NCBI RefSeq assembly: GCF_032773895.1
Contig: NZ_CP120416.1
Location: 303,501 to 367,500 of the forward strand
Reading direction: 5' to 3'
Source of the DNA: Teredinibacter sp. KSP-S5-2
GTDB lineage: Bacteria > Pseudomonadota > Gammaproteobacteria > Pseudomonadales > Cellvibrionaceae
DNA: 64,000 bases
This document shows, piece after piece, positions 27,278 to 37,993 of the stretch. Positions within the stretch are counted from its first letter, which is position 1. Each line of letters starts with the position of its first letter. Under the pieces are notes generated by a model. That model saw nothing but the letters and a program-made list of their open reading frames with translations. It searched no databases and had not been told where the DNA came from. The translations under genes and the position numbers were made by a program.

Positions 27278-28873
27278 TTGAGCGATATCGCCTCCTCCCA
27301 AAAGTCGGAAAAAAGTATAGTTAAATCCAGCGTAGTTGTGTCGGCAATGACTATGTTGTCCCGAGTCTTGGGTTTGGCCAGAGATGTGATCTTCGCCCGT
27401 TTTATCGGTGCAGACGAAGCCGCGGATGCGTTTTTTGTCGCATTCAAGATTCCCAATTTTTTACGTCGTTTATTTGCCGAAGGGGCGTTTGCCCAGGCGT
27501 TTGTGCCGGTTCTTTCGGAGTTGCGTGAAAAAGGTGCCCGCGAGGCGGTGCAGAATTTTATTGATCGGGTCGCCGGATGTCTGGGTATTTCGTTGTTGGG
27601 TATTACCCTGTTTGTGGTTTTGGCGGCACCCCTGGTGACGGTGATTTTTGCCAGTGGCTTTTTGTTTGGTGCGGGGGCTGACCCGGAAAAGTTTGCCCTG
27701 ACAACGGATTTATTGCGCGTTACCTTTCCCTATTTATTGTTGATTTCCCTTACGGGCTTTGCCGGTTCGATTCTCAATTCGTACGACCAGTTTGCTGTAC
27801 CAGCGATTACCCCGGTTCTGCTGAATGTTTGTTTAATTACCGCTGCGGCTGTGGTTTCTCCCATGATGGATGTGCCGGTTATGGCCTTGGCCTGGGGGGT
27901 GATTGCGGCGGGTATTTTGCAGTTGTGTTTCCAGCTGCCCTTTTTGATGCGGTTGGGGTTGTTGCCTCATCCAAAAATCGATTGGGGGGATGAATCGATA
28001 CGTAAGGTGTTGAAGCTGATGGCTCCCGCCATATTCGGCGTGTCTGTCAGCCAGATTAACCTGACCTTCGACACCATACTGGCTTCGTTTCTACCGTCTG
28101 GCAGTGTGTCCTGGCTGTATTATTCCGACCGATTAACGGAGCTGCCTTTGGGGGTATTTGGTATCGCCATTGCCACGGTGATTTTACCGAGCTTGTCGCG
28201 TAAGCATGTGTCCGGTTGTGATTCCTATAGCCACACGCTGGATTGGGCGCTGCGTATGATCTTCCTGATTGCGTTGCCCGCGACTCTGGCGTTGTTTGTT
28301 CTGGCAGAGCCTATTCTGTATACGCTGTTTCAATATGGCACCACCACCAGTCGGGATGTGTCGATGTCTGCTGCCAGTTTGCAGGCCTACGCGGTGGGGC
28401 TCACCGCTTTTATGTTGATCAAAGTGTTGGCGAGTGCTCACTTCTCTCGGCAGGATACGAAAACGCCGGTAAAAATCGGCGTGATCGCCATGATCGCCAA
28501 TATGGTGTTGAATGTGGTGTTTGTGGTACCGGCGTATTTTGTCTGGTCGATTGGCCATGCGGGTTTGGCCCTGGCAACCTCGGCATCGGCGTTTATTAAT
28601 GCGGGCTTACTGTTCCTGGCTTTGCGTCGTTCGGGGGCGTATTTACCTGGAAGCGGCTGGGGAATTTTTGCCCTGCGAATGCTTGCTGCCAATATGGTGA
28701 TGGTGGTGTGCCTGGTGGTTTTACAGGCGCAGGTCAGCCCTTTTATCGACATGGTGTGGCAGTCTCGGGTGCTCTCTGTGGCCATGCTGTGCGGCGGAGG
28801 ATTTTTGGCGTATGTCGTCACCTTGCTGGTTTCAGGGCTAAGGCCTGGAGATCTTCGTCCAAAAGCAGCTTAA
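27278..28873 (+). CDS. murJ: Lipid II flippase MurJ
   Basis: A 531-residue inner-membrane protein of the MVF/MurJ group with about 14 hydrophobic segments. It moves lipid II across the inner membrane for peptidoglycan synthesis. Family features near the N terminus are MTMLSRVLGLARDVIFARFI, then DAFFVAFKIPNFLRRLFAEG and AFAQAFVPVL. The start is TTG 27278 with AGGA upstream. It sits just before ribF, as in many gammaproteobacteria. Confidence 0.96.
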   Translation: MSDIASSQKSEKSIVKSSVVVSAMTMLSRVLGLARDVIFARFIGADEAADAFFVAFKIPNFLRRLFAEGAFAQAFVPVLSELREKGAREAVQNFIDRVAGCLGISLLGITLFVVLAAPLVTVIFASGFLFGAGADPEKFALTTDLLRVTFPYLLLISLTGFAGSILNSYDQFAVPAITPVLLNVCLITAAAVVSPMMDVPVMALAWGVIAAGILQLCFQLPFLMRLGLLPHPKIDWGDESIRKVLKLMAPAIFGVSVSQINLTFDTILASFLPSGSVSWLYYSDRLTELPLGVFGIAIATVILPSLSRKHVSGCDSYSHTLDWALRMIFLIALPATLALFVLAEPILYTLFQYGTTTSRDVSMSAASLQAYAVGLTAFMLIKVLASAHFSRQDTKTPVKIGVIAMIANMVLNVVFVVPAYFVWSIGHAGLALATSASAFINAGLLFLALRRSGAYLPGSGWGIFALRMLAANMVMVVCLVVLQAQVSPFIDMVWQSRVLSVAMLCGGGFLAYVVTLLVSGLRPGDLRPKAA

Positions 28874-28964
28874 ATCAAGTATTTTCAGGCAAAAACCTTT
28901 ATCCTGCCTGCATTGCGTGGGGGAGCTAGGGTATACTTGCCGCTTTGTCAAAACTGATCCCAAA

Positions 28965-29963
28965 ATGAATCAATACCAATTTGTGCATGGCCTTTCCGCA
29001 TTGCGACCCGAGCAGATAAATGCCGATGGGCAAGGCTGTGTAGCAACCATTGGGACCTTTGATGGCGTACACCTGGGACATAGGCAATTACTTGAGTCTG
29101 TCATGAGCAAGGCGCGTGAGTATTCGCTGCCTTCGGTGGTGATGATTTTTGAGCCCCAGCCCTATGAGTTTTTTGCTCGGGATGAGGCGCCTTCCCGGTT
29201 GTCCCGGCTGCGAGAAAAAGTGTACGAGTTGCTTTCTTTGGGCATCGATAAGGTGGTGTGCCTGAAGTTTAACGAGGCCTTGCGGTCTTTATCGGCGGAG
29301 GAGTACATCGAGCGGGTATTGGTGAAAGGCCTGGCGGTAAAGCACTTGATTATCGGCGATGATTTTCGTTTTGGTTGTGACCGAGCCGGTGACTTCAATA
29401 AGTTAAAGCAGGCTGGTGAGCAGTATGGTTTTTCTGTTGAAGACACCAAAACATTGAGCGACAGCGGGGAGCGTATTAGCAGTACCCGTATCCGGCAGTT
29501 ATTAGCGGAAAATCGCTTAGCCGATGCCGAGCGTATTTTGGGTCGGCCCTACAGCATTTTTGGCAAAGTGGTGTATGGCAACCAGTTGGGAAGACAAATT
29601 GGTTTTCCCACCGCGAATGTGGCACTTGGACGATTCCGCTCACCGGTTAATGGCGTGTTTGCGGTTACACTGGAAACCCGCGATGGTTTTGGTGCGCGTG
29701 AATATCAAGGTGTGGCCAATGTCGGTATGCGTCCTTCCATCGACGGTGATGGACGTAGAAAAAAGAAACCGATATTAGAAGTGCACCTCTTTGGTTTTGA
29801 CGGCGACCTGTACGGAAATTATGTTTCGGTAGTTTTTCAACGAAAAATACGGGACGAGAAAAAATTTGAATCGCTGGAGGCTTTACAAAAGCAAATAGCG
29901 ATCGATACAGAAGAAGCGAAACGTTTTTTCGCAGATAACTTTAACGATTCAACACTTAACTAA
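28965..29963 (+). CDS. ribF: Bifunctional riboflavin kinase/FAD synthetase
   Basis: A 332-residue two-domain enzyme that makes FMN and then FAD. The N-terminal nucleotidyltransferase domain has GTFDGVHLGHRQLL and ISSTRIRQLL. The C-terminal flavokinase domain has RPYSIFGKVVYGNQLGRQIG, then FPTANVAL. ATG 28965 is preferred to the upstream GTG at 28917, because the family's N terminus begins near MNQYQFVHGL. It opens the ribF-ileS-lspA-fkpB-ispH cluster, 27 bases before ileS. Confidence 0.95.
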   Translation: MNQYQFVHGLSALRPEQINADGQGCVATIGTFDGVHLGHRQLLESVMSKAREYSLPSVVMIFEPQPYEFFARDEAPSRLSRLREKVYELLSLGIDKVVCLKFNEALRSLSAEEYIERVLVKGLAVKHLIIGDDFRFGCDRAGDFNKLKQAGEQYGFSVEDTKTLSDSGERISSTRIRQLLAENRLADAERILGRPYSIFGKVVYGNQLGRQIGFPTANVALGRFRSPVNGVFAVTLETRDGFGAREYQGVANVGMRPSIDGDGRRKKKPILEVHLFGFDGDLYGNYVSVVFQRKIRDEKKFESLEALQKQIAIDTEEAKRFFADNFNDSTLN

Positions 29964-29990
29964 GATCGACAACAACACTAAGTAAACATT

Positions 29991-32798
29991 ATGAGCGATT
30001 ACAAATCGACACTGAACTTGCCTCAAACCAAGTTTGCAATGAAAGCGAACCTCGCACAACGAGAGCCGCAAATGTTAAAACGTTGGCAGCAGGAGAAATT
30101 ATATGAGTCCATTCGTCAGGCGCGTGCTGGACGGGACAAATTTATTCTGCATGATGGCCCTCCCTATGCGAATGGTGACATTCATATTGGCCATGCCGTT
30201 AACAAAGTGTTGAAAGATATTATTATCAAAGCCAAAACTTTAAGTGGTTTTGACGCGCCCTATATTCCCGGTTGGGACTGCCACGGTTTACCGATCGAAC
30301 ACAATGTTGAGAAGAAAGTCGGTAAAGCGGGGGAGAAAGTTGACCATGCGACGTTTCGTAAAAAGTGTCGCGAGTATGCTGCGCGGCAAGTAGAAGGTCA
30401 GAAAAAAGATTTTATTCGCCTGGGTGTGTTGGGTGAATGGGATACGCCTTACCTGACAATGGATTTTAAAACCGAAGCCGACACGGTTCGTGCTCTCGGT
30501 AAAATCGTCCAAAATGGCCATTTACACAAAGGCTTTAAGCCGGTTTATTGGAGTGTGGTTGGCCGTTCTGCATTGGCGGAAGCAGAAGTGGAGTATCAGG
30601 ATAAAACCTCATTCTCTATCGATGTTCGTTTTGCCGTAGCGGAAGAAGAAAAACTGGCGACTGCCATTCCAAACCTGAAAGGTTCCGGCAAAGTATCGGT
30701 TGTTATCTGGACAACAACGCCCTGGACGCTCCCTGCAAACCAGGCTGTGAGTGTGAACCCCGAAATCAATTACGTTGTGCTGCAAAACGGTAGTGAACGT
30801 TTATTGCTGGCCGAAGCCTTGGTGGAATCGGTTTGCCAGCGTGCGGGATTGGGTGAGTTGGACGTCGTGGGTAACTGCTCCGGTTCTGTGCTGGAAGGTT
30901 TGCAGTTATCTCATCCTTTCTACGATAAATGTGTTCCGGTTTTATTGGGCGACCATGTGACAACCGATGCAGGTACGGGGTGTGTACACACTGCGCCTGA
31001 TCACGGTATGGAAGACTTCGTGGTGGGTAAAAAATACGACATCGGCACTCTGAATTATGTGGACGAGGGCGGTACTTATCGCGATAGCGTTGAAATTTTT
31101 GCCGGTGACCATGTTTATAAAGTCGATGAGAAAGTCATTGCCTTGTTAGAAGAAAAAGGCGCTTTGTTACATCAGGAAAAATTTGTTCATAGTTTTCCTC
31201 ACTGTTGGCGAACCAAAACGCCATTAATTTTCCGTGCAACACCACAATGGTTTATCAGCATGGAAAAAAATAACTTATTAAATGATGTAAAAGCCTCAGT
31301 GGATGGTGTGCAGTGGATTCCCGATTGGGGTGAAGCACGTATCCGTTCCATGTTAGAGGCAAGCCCGGATTGGTGTATTTCCCGTCAGCGTACTTGGGGT
31401 GTGCCAATTACATTGTTTGTGAATAAAGAAACCCAAGAGCTTCACCCGGATACGCCCCGCCTTGTTGAAGAAGTGGCAAAACGTATCGACGAAAAAGGCA
31501 TGGATGCGTGGTTTGAATTGGACGCTGCTGAGTTGTTGGGCGATGAAGCGGATTATTACAGCAAAGTGACAGACACTCTGGATGTTTGGTTTGATTCCGG
31601 TGTTACGCATTACTCCGTTATGCAACAGCGTGACAACTTGGGTTATCCCGCGGATTTATATCTTGAAGGGTCGGATCAACATCGGGGGTGGTTCCAGTCT
31701 TCATTAAAAACTGCGATGGCGATTAATAAAACCGCGCCGTATAAACAAGTATTGACCCATGGCTTCACCGTGGATGCGGAAGGCAAAAAAATGTCCAAGT
31801 CGTTGGGCAATACCGTATCGCCACAAAAAGTGGTGAACGAGTTGGGTGCAGATATTTTGCGTTTATGGGTTTCGGCTACGGACTTTAGCGGAGACATGAG
31901 TGTTTCTGATGAAATTCTTAAGCGTACCGCCGACTCTTACAGACGAATCCGTAATACCGCGCGTTTCTTTTTGTCGAACCTAAACGGTTTTAATGCGGCT
32001 GAGCATATGGTGCCATTTGATCAAATGGTAGAACTGGATAAATGGGCCGTTGATCGTGTGGCGCAGTTGCAGGAAGAAATTCTTCAACATTACGACGATT
32101 ATAATTTGCATCTTATTTATCAGAAGTTACATAACTTCTGTGTGGTGGATATGGGTGGTTTTTATCTCGATATTATTAAAGATCGCCAGTACACAGCTAA
32201 AACTGATAGTGTGGCTCGTCGCTCTGCTCAAACTGCGTTGCATTATATTGTGCATGCTTTTGTTCGCTGGATTGCGCCGATCATGTCGTTCACTGCGGAT
32301 GAAATCTGGCAAGAGCTTGATGGTGGTTTTGCCGGCGAGAAAGAATCCTCCGTTTTTGTTGCGCAATGGTTAAGCTTACCTCGCTTGGATAACGAAACTT
32401 TCTCTCGCGAATTCTGGCAGAAAATCGCCAAAGTCAAAGTTGCTGTGAATAAGGCCATCGAAGCAAAACGTAATGCAGGTGTAGTTGGTGGTTCATTGGC
32501 TTCCGAAGTGACCTTGTATTGTTCGGATGAACTGAAGCAGCAGTTGCTATCGCTAAAAGATGAACTGCGTTTTGTCTTGATTTGCTCTTCCACTCAATTG
32601 GAAAGTTTTGATGAAAGCAAAGGCGAAGCCACTGACGTGCAGGGTTTGCGTGTTGCCGTAACTAAAGCGGAACATGAGAAGTGTGAACGTTGCTGGCACT
32701 TCCGCGAAGATGTTGGCAGTAATGCTGAACACCCATCTATCTGTGCCCGTTGTGTAACCAATATTGAAGGCGAAGGGGAAGTGCGTGAATTTGCATAA
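29991..32798 (+). CDS. ileS: Isoleucyl-tRNA synthetase
   Basis: A 935-residue class I synthetase that charges tRNA-Ile and edits misacylated valine. The HIGH motif is at H65-H68 and KMSKS at K600-S604. The editing domain lies between them ([29 protein letters not shown]). The C-terminal zinc-binding element has two Cys pairs (CERCW and CARCV). The length matches the bacterial type. Its 3' end overlaps the lspA start by 14 bases. Confidence 0.98.
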   Translation: MSDYKSTLNLPQTKFAMKANLAQREPQMLKRWQQEKLYESIRQARAGRDKFILHDGPPYANGDIHIGHAVNKVLKDIIIKAKTLSGFDAPYIPGWDCHGLPIEHNVEKKVGKAGEKVDHATFRKKCREYAARQVEGQKKDFIRLGVLGEWDTPYLTMDFKTEADTVRALGKIVQNGHLHKGFKPVYWSVVGRSALAEAEVEYQDKTSFSIDVRFAVAEEEKLATAIPNLKGSGKVSVVIWTTTPWTLPANQAVSVNPEINYVVLQNGSERLLLAEALVESVCQRAGLGELDVVGNCSGSVLEGLQLSHPFYDKCVPVLLGDHVTTDAGTGCVHTAPDHGMEDFVVGKKYDIGTLNYVDEGGTYRDSVEIFAGDHVYKVDEKVIALLEEKGALLHQEKFVHSFPHCWRTKTPLIFRATPQWFISMEKNNLLNDVKASVDGVQWIPDWGEARIRSMLEASPDWCISRQRTWGVPITLFVNKETQELHPDTPRLVEEVAKRIDEKGMDAWFELDAAELLGDEADYYSKVTDTLDVWFDSGVTHYSVMQQRDNLGYPADLYLEGSDQHRGWFQSSLKTAMAINKTAPYKQVLTHGFTVDAEGKKMSKSLGNTVSPQKVVNELGADILRLWVSATDFSGDMSVSDEILKRTADSYRRIRNTARFFLSNLNGFNAAEHMVPFDQMVELDKWAVDRVAQLQEEILQHYDDYNLHLIYQKLHNFCVVDMGGFYLDIIKDRQYTAKTDSVARRSAQTALHYIVHAFVRWIAPIMSFTADEIWQELDGGFAGEKESSVFVAQWLSLPRLDNETFSREFWQKIAKVKVAVNKAIEAKRNAGVVGGSLASEVTLYCSDELKQQLLSLKDELRFVLICSSTQLESFDESKGEATDVQGLRVAVTKAEHEKCERCWHFREDVGSNAEHPSICARCVTNIEGEGEVREFA

Positions 32799-33288
32799 AG
32801 GTTTACGTGAGCGCTGGACTTGGATTTGTTACGCAATCGCCGCGGTGGTTATCGTTGTTGATCAAAGTTCAAAGCATATAGTTGTCGCGAATTTTTACGA
32901 AGGTGAGCTTATGGAGTTCACCTCATTTTTTGCGTTTACTTTACGCTATAACCCAGGCGCTGCTTTCAGCATGTTTGCGGATTGGGGCGGAGTGCAACAA
33001 TATTTTTTAAGCGGCTTATCGGCTGTGGTCAGTCTCGGTTTAATTTTCTGGATAGCACTTGTCGATAAAACACGTAAATTTGAAGCGTTAGGCTTGGCCC
33101 TGGTGTTAGGCGGTGCTGTTGGTAATTTGTACGACCGCGTCATGATGGGGGAGGTGGTGGATTTCATTATCTTTTTCCACTGGTTCCCGGCGTTTAACAT
33201 TGCTGACTCCGCGATTACCGTTGGTGCGGCGCTGTTAATATTGGATGCATTTTTTGGTCGTCACAGTGACGCAGAAAAAGCGAATTAG
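32785..33288 (+). CDS. lspA: Lipoprotein signal peptidase
   Basis: Signal peptidase II, 167 residues from GTG 32785, with four transmembrane helices. It cleaves prolipoprotein signal peptides after lipid addition. The two catalytic aspartates are D126 (in GEVVDFI) and D141 (in NIADSAI). GTG 32785 is chosen because AAGGGGAA lies just before it; the frame also opens at TTG 32764. Its start overlaps the end of ileS, a sign of coupled translation. Confidence 0.95.
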   Translation: MNLHKGLRERWTWICYAIAAVVIVVDQSSKHIVVANFYEGELMEFTSFFAFTLRYNPGAAFSMFADWGGVQQYFLSGLSAVVSLGLIFWIALVDKTRKFEALGLALVLGGAVGNLYDRVMMGEVVDFIIFFHWFPAFNIADSAITVGAALLILDAFFGRHSDAEKAN

Positions 33289-33308
33289 GTGCGGAGCGAA
33301 GAGTCTGT

Positions 33309-33752
33309 ATGTGTGTGATTGATTCCCATACCCAAGTCGTTTTGCATTTTTCCCTGAGTATGGAAGATGGTTCGGTTATCGATTCCAACTTTGATGCCGA
33401 GCCAGCGACCTTTACCGTCGGTGATGGAAATCTATTACCGGGGTTTGAGCGAAGCTTGATGGGCTTGCGTTCTGGCGATGAGCGGTCGATTAAAGTATCG
33501 CCTGCCGATGGGTTTGGCATGCCCAACCCGAATAATGTTCAGGTATTGAAGAAAAGCCTGTTTGATGAAAGTCTCACACTTGAACCCGGTTTAGTGGTGT
33601 CTTTCGCGGATGCTGCGGGCGCAGAGCGGCCTGGTATGGTGCAAAGCTTTGATGATAACGAAGTTGTGATCGACTTTAATCATCCCCTTGCCGGTAAAAC
33701 GATTGTCTTTGATGTCAAAATAATTGACGTCCAACCTGTGGTGAAGAATTAA
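33309..33752 (+). CDS. fkpB: FKBP-type peptidyl-prolyl isomerase, SlpA/FkpB type
   Basis: A 147-residue SlyD-like FKBP that isomerises proline bonds and helps folding. The family features [20 protein letters not shown] and [15 protein letters not shown] are present, with the flap insert [20 protein letters not shown]. The SlyD-type His-rich tail is missing, as in FkpB. Gene position between lspA and ispH is the conserved arrangement. Confidence 0.93.
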   Translation: MCVIDSHTQVVLHFSLSMEDGSVIDSNFDAEPATFTVGDGNLLPGFERSLMGLRSGDERSIKVSPADGFGMPNPNNVQVLKKSLFDESLTLEPGLVVSFADAAGAERPGMVQSFDDNEVVIDFNHPLAGKTIVFDVKIIDVQPVVKN

Positions 33753-33759
33753 TAGCGTT

Positions 33760-34692
33760 ATGGAAATTAAACTTGCTAACCCAAGAGGCTTTTGTGCCGG
33801 TGTCGACCGCGCCATTGATATCGTGAACCGAGCGTTGGATGTTTTTGGTGCGCCGATATATGTGCGTCACGAAGTGGTACACAATAAATTTGTGGTCGAG
33901 TCCCTGAAAGAACGCGGAGCGATTTTTGTCGAGGAGTTAGAAGAGATCCCTGATGATGTGATCGTGATTTTCAGTGCCCATGGCGTATCTCAGGCAGTGA
34001 GAAAAGAAGCTGCCGATCGCGGTTTGCGAGTGTTCGATGCAACTTGTCCCTTGGTAACCAAGGTGCATATGGAGGTGGCAAAGTATAGTAAGGACGGATG
34101 TGAGTGTGTCTTGATTGGTCACGAAGGCCATCCCGAAGTGGTTGGCACCATGGGGCAATATGATACTGCGAATGGCGGGGCAATCTATTTGGTCGAGAAC
34201 GAAGAGGACGTCGCCCGACTAACGGTTCAGAATCCGGATTCACTGGCTTATGTAACTCAGACAACACTCTCAATGGATGATACGGCCAAGGTCATCGATA
34301 GCTTGCGGCAGAAATTTCCCAAAATATCTGGACCGAGAAAAGACGACATCTGTTATGCCACGCAAAATCGCCAGGATGCCGTGAAGCAGCTGGCTCTTGA
34401 GTGTGACTTGGTGTTGGTGGTTGGTTCGCCAACCAGCTCAAACTCTAATCGTCTGCGAGAGTTAGCTGAGCGGTGTGGTGCGCGCTCATTTCTGATTGAT
34501 GGCCCGGAAGACATCAAGAAGAAATGGTTTGCCGATGTGAAATCCATAGGCATAACTGCGGGAGCTTCAGCGCCAGAAGTGTTAGTGAAAGATGTTATCT
34601 CAGGACTGCAGCAACTGGGAGCTAAGGTGCCGGTTGAGATGCACGGCCGTGAAGAGAACATCAGCTTCTCCCTGCCAAAAGATTTGCGCTAG
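33760..34692 (+). CDS. ispH: 4-hydroxy-3-methylbut-2-enyl diphosphate reductase
   Basis: A 310-residue iron-sulfur enzyme that makes isopentenyl and dimethylallyl diphosphate, the last step of the MEP pathway. The three cluster cysteines are C12 (FCAGV), C96 (CPLVTK) and C198 ([10 protein letters not shown]). [11 protein letters not shown] is the substrate-binding loop. It ends the ribF-ispH cluster; a strong hairpin separates it from the pilin genes. Confidence 0.97.
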   Translation: MEIKLANPRGFCAGVDRAIDIVNRALDVFGAPIYVRHEVVHNKFVVESLKERGAIFVEELEEIPDDVIVIFSAHGVSQAVRKEAADRGLRVFDATCPLVTKVHMEVAKYSKDGCECVLIGHEGHPEVVGTMGQYDTANGGAIYLVENEEDVARLTVQNPDSLAYVTQTTLSMDDTAKVIDSLRQKFPKISGPRKDDICYATQNRQDAVKQLALECDLVLVVGSPTSSNSNRLRELAERCGARSFLIDGPEDIKKKWFADVKSIGITAGASAPEVLVKDVISGLQQLGAKVPVEMHGREENISFSLPKDLR

Positions 34693-34730
34693 TTCACCTT
34701 TTATAAATTATTCCCGCGGTTAATCGCCCC

Positions 34731-34759
34731 TGAAAGCCAGTCGTCCGAGCTGGCTTTCA
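34731..34759 (+). terminator. Hairpin between ispH and the pilin operon
   Basis: Perfect 10-bp arms TGAAAGCCAG and CTGGCTTTCA with a 9-base loop. The T-run is weak (TTTCATCC), so termination is probable but not certain. Confidence 0.5.
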
Positions 34760-34814
34760 TCCCCGGAAAGGCCCTGATATAACTAAGTTAACAGTCTTCA
34801 GGTCTTTTCGCCCT

Positions 34815-35456
34815 ATGAAATTTTGTAGCTCTCCCAAGTCAAAGATAGCTGGATTCACTCTACTTGAGCTAATGGTGACGGTTCTTATCGTAGCGATTCT
34901 GGCTTCTATCGCTGCCCCCTCCATGACAACTTACCAAAACAAAAAGTGTGTTACGGCTGGAGTACATAATTTTGCTGCAACGATTCTTAGCGCAAGGCGC
35001 TTAGCAATGGATACGCAAAATAACATGCGTTTGTGTGCTTCAGTGGATGGTGAGACTTGTGCTACTGCTGCCGATTGGAGTAGTGGTTTTATTGTTTTTG
35101 AGGATGATTCAGTTGCTGCTGATCAGACAGGCAACGGAGTAAGAGACGCAACGGAGAAACTCTATTCGAGCTATACCCCTTCTTGTGATGCGACTGTCTC
35201 TGTTAGAAGTAGAACAAACACATCCACAGATGTGGCCTCATTTGGTTTTAATTTCCGCGGTTACAGCCTTAGCAACTTAAGACATTTTATTGTTGTCTGT
35301 CCTGTAGATAATATTGCTTCTAATGCCAGAGGCTTATTGGTTGAGCTAAATGGAAGAACGCTCCAGTCCCATGATCTGGATGCAAATGGCATTCATGAAG
35401 TCGTACTCAGTCAGGATGATGGTACTGTGTTCAGTGAAGAGATTAGTTGTCCGTAA
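34815..35456 (+). CDS. GspH/FimT-FimU family minor pseudopilin
   Basis: A 213-residue prepilin with a type III signal: after a basic leader the cleavage site is AG^FTLLELMVTVLI, with glutamate at +5 of the mature protein, followed by a hydrophobic helix. The C-terminal GspH-like domain has conserved cysteines (CASVDGETC, VVCPVDN). In Pseudomonas the gene at this place is fimU or fimT; the two cannot be separated here by eye. It is the first gene of the minor pilin operon, a component of the priming complex at the pilus base or tip. Confidence 0.85.
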   Translation: MKFCSSPKSKIAGFTLLELMVTVLIVAILASIAAPSMTTYQNKKCVTAGVHNFAATILSARRLAMDTQNNMRLCASVDGETCATAADWSSGFIVFEDDSVAADQTGNGVRDATEKLYSSYTPSCDATVSVRSRTNTSTDVASFGFNFRGYSLSNLRHFIVVCPVDNIASNARGLLVELNGRTLQSHDLDANGIHEVVLSQDDGTVFSEEISCP

Positions 35457-35475
35457 ATTAACTAGAGAATTTGAA

Positions 35476-36078
35476 GTGAATACGAGTGATATGAGCTTAA
35501 AAAAAGTTTTAGGCAATCGAGTTCAGAGAGTAGATAAAACTGCCGGTTCTTCATTAATTGAAGTGATGGTCGCACTCTTTCTTCTTGCTGTTGGCATGCT
35601 GGGTGTTTTAGCAATGCAGGCTAACTCTATTAAATTAAACAATAACGCGTATCTATATTCTCAAGCCGATATGCTTTCCAAAGAAATTCTGGAAGCTATT
35701 CATTCTTGCGGTGATCGGGGTAACAATGCCAAGGCTTGCATTGAACTTTTTAAAATCGGTTTGGATGATTCCTCTCCTGGTGGTGCTAACTGTGAAGGTA
35801 GTACCTGTGGTTATGCTGATTTGGCCAGGTGGTACATACGTGAATGGCGTGAAAATATAGAAAACCAGTTGCCTGCTGGCAAAGGGGCGATTAGTTATGT
35901 TGCTAGTACAACTCCTGATAATACAACTAATTACGATGTGACCATTACTATTGAGTTTTCTTTGGGGGTGGACAGGGAATCGAATGCGGTTGGGCGTCAG
36001 GGAGGAAGTGTTGTTCCCTCTGATGTAATTAAAGAGCGTGTCACGTTAAAAACTACCATTGTTCATTTGGGTGGATAG
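35476..36078 (+). CDS. pilV: Type IV pilus minor pilin PilV
   Basis: About 200 residues from GTG 35476; ATG 35491 is the alternative. The prepilin site is TAG^SSLIEVMVALFLLAVG, with serine instead of phenylalanine at +1 and glutamate at +5. AMQANSIKLNNNAYLYSQA follows, as in PilV. It is placed as in Pseudomonas, between fimU and pilW, and has several Cys that could form disulfides (CGDRGNNAKAC, CEGSTC). It is an initiation-complex subunit of type IV pili. Confidence 0.88.
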   Translation: MNTSDMSLKKVLGNRVQRVDKTAGSSLIEVMVALFLLAVGMLGVLAMQANSIKLNNNAYLYSQADMLSKEILEAIHSCGDRGNNAKACIELFKIGLDDSSPGGANCEGSTCGYADLARWYIREWRENIENQLPAGKGAISYVASTTPDNTTNYDVTITIEFSLGVDRESNAVGRQGGSVVPSDVIKERVTLKTTIVHLGG

Positions 36079-36111
36079 TAAAAAGTTATTGAGGATTTAT
36101 AGGCAGAGAAT

Positions 36112-37254
36112 ATGAGTACCGTAAAGATGGTAAAGAAAGATGCAGGCTTTTCTCTGGTTGAACTGCTGGTTTCTATTTTGATTTCAATGATTATATTTGG
36201 CGGTGTGGTAAATGTAATATTGAACAGTAACAACACCTATAGGGTGGAGGAAGAGTCGACATATATTCAAGAAAATATTCGCTATTCTGTTGATGTGTTA
36301 ACCCGGGATATTCAGCATGCGGGATTTTTTGAGTGTGGTACCTTATCTCAATTTAGAATTGCAAACTCTATTGATAATTCTGCTGCCGACAGTTTTCTCA
36401 ACCTCACGGCAATAGAGGGGTATGAGGGTGATTTGCTCGCCCCGGTCGAATATAGAGCTGATCAGTATAACGATTCGGACTCAATTCTTTTGCGTTACGC
36501 AGATACTTCGACGGAAGTGTCTGTTGCTTCTCACTCTCCCAATTCTGCAGAGATTAAATTGACAGGGAGCCATAATTTTAGTGTGGGAACACCTCTAATC
36601 GTCGTGGACTCTAATTGTGGTGAAATGGGTTTTTTCTCGGTTAGCGGCCCAAGTGATAGTAGCTTGCCCGCAGATCATATCGTTCACAATACGGGAAGCG
36701 GTAGCAACCAAAATTGTACCAAAGTGATTAAAGCTTCAATCTCTTCTTTTGAGTGTGATGGAAGTTGTACTTCCACTTCGTGCGGTGGTAACAGCCCTGC
36801 GGAATATTCACCTGGCTCGTCGGTGTTTAGATTTTATTCTGCTGCATATTATATCGGTAATTCAGCGATTATCCCTGGTATGCCTGCACTTAAAAAGGCA
36901 ACACTTCTCTCTTCTGGTGTGCGCTTGGAAGAGTTGGTTCAAGGTGTGGAGCGGATGGAAGTCTTATATGGTGTTGATGAAGATATTCGGACTCATATAG
37001 ATAATCCCAACTGGCTGTCTGATATGGGCGATGGAATTATTGATAGCTACCAAAGAGCTGATGCGGTTGCTGACTGGAACCAAGTGTTAGCTGTTAAAGT
37101 AAATTTATTTTTCCGTTCTCAAGGTGATGTGTTCGATGCAGATCAAGTCACCACGCTACACGGAATTGATTTTGGTCCCGATAGATTTTTATGGCGCACA
37201 GCGAGCTTGACCGCTCAGATTCGTAGCCGTTCTCGTCGTGATTTAATGAATTAG
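36112..37254 (+). CDS. pilW: Type IV pilus minor pilin PilW
   Basis: A 380-residue prepilin, the usual size of PilW. The site is AG^FSLVELLVSILISMIIF, glutamate at +5. The PilW signature EESTYIQENIRYSVDVLTRD, then IQHAGFFEC, is visible. The C-terminal part ends with WRTASLTAQIRSRSRRDL, typical of this family. It works with PilV, PilX and PilY1 to start pilus assembly and to present the adhesin. Confidence 0.92.
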   Translation: MSTVKMVKKDAGFSLVELLVSILISMIIFGGVVNVILNSNNTYRVEEESTYIQENIRYSVDVLTRDIQHAGFFECGTLSQFRIANSIDNSAADSFLNLTAIEGYEGDLLAPVEYRADQYNDSDSILLRYADTSTEVSVASHSPNSAEIKLTGSHNFSVGTPLIVVDSNCGEMGFFSVSGPSDSSLPADHIVHNTGSGSNQNCTKVIKASISSFECDGSCTSTSCGGNSPAEYSPGSSVFRFYSAAYYIGNSAIIPGMPALKKATLLSSGVRLEELVQGVERMEVLYGVDEDIRTHIDNPNWLSDMGDGIIDSYQRADAVADWNQVLAVKVNLFFRSQGDVFDADQVTTLHGIDFGPDRFLWRTASLTAQIRSRSRRDLMN

Positions 37255-37265
37255 TTGAGGTTTTT

Positions 37266-37952
37266 ATGAAGAGGAAATTTCAACCGATAATTAGGGCGCG
37301 AAAGCTGCAATCTGGCGCAGCCTTAATTGTTAGTTTGGTGATATTGGGTGTGATAACGCTTATAGGCGTTTCTAACATGGAAACCACAAACATGCAGATG
37401 AAAATGGTTTCTCATGACAGGGATCGATCTGATGCTTTTGCTCTTGCTGATGCGGCGCTGACGGAAGTTGAATATCTCTTATCCAAAAAACTAGAGATTC
37501 GCCGGGAAAATTTGGAAGATGACTGCGACCCGGCTACGACTTTTTGTTTTACTGATAATTGCACTGGAGGAAAAGATTATCCAGGTTTTTGTTTCGATGG
37601 CTCTTGGCCGTTTTCCAAAACAGAATACGAATGTTCCGTGGGAAAAACCGCAGCAGCAGGCGGCGAAAGAGTAAAGTTTTGGTCTGACGAAACCTTGGAT
37701 GTGTGGGATACCGCGGGGCGTCATGGAGTGGTTACGGTGTCAGATGACAATATAGAAGTGAAATATATTGTTGAGTTCTTGTGTTTTGTGGATCCAAGTC
37801 CTTCGGATAATGATATTTTCGGAATTGCTTCAGGTCAGAACCCCGATGGGGGGCAACCTCTTTTTCGAATAACGGCCTTTACTGCTGGTGGAAAAAGAGT
37901 GGCGCCAGTGGCACTTCAAAGTACCTATGTTGTTAATTGCGTTGATTGTTAA
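37266..37952 (+). CDS. pilX: Type IV pilus assembly protein PilX
   Basis: A 228-residue PilX with the characteristic N terminus QSG^AALIVSLVILGVITLIG. It lacks glutamate at +5, as is usual for this subunit. The SNMETTNMQMKMVSHDRDRS stretch, then DAFALADAALTEVEYLL, is the PilX_N signature. The ribosome site TTGAGG lies just before ATG 37266. It links PilY1 to the minor pilins. Confidence 0.9.
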   Translation: MKRKFQPIIRARKLQSGAALIVSLVILGVITLIGVSNMETTNMQMKMVSHDRDRSDAFALADAALTEVEYLLSKKLEIRRENLEDDCDPATTFCFTDNCTGGKDYPGFCFDGSWPFSKTEYECSVGKTAAAGGERVKFWSDETLDVWDTAGRHGVVTVSDDNIEVKYIVEFLCFVDPSPSDNDIFGIASGQNPDGGQPLFRITAFTAGGKRVAPVALQSTYVVNCVDC

Positions 37953-37993
37953 CCTGTGTTGCGTTTAATACGGACCCAGATTGGAAATATATT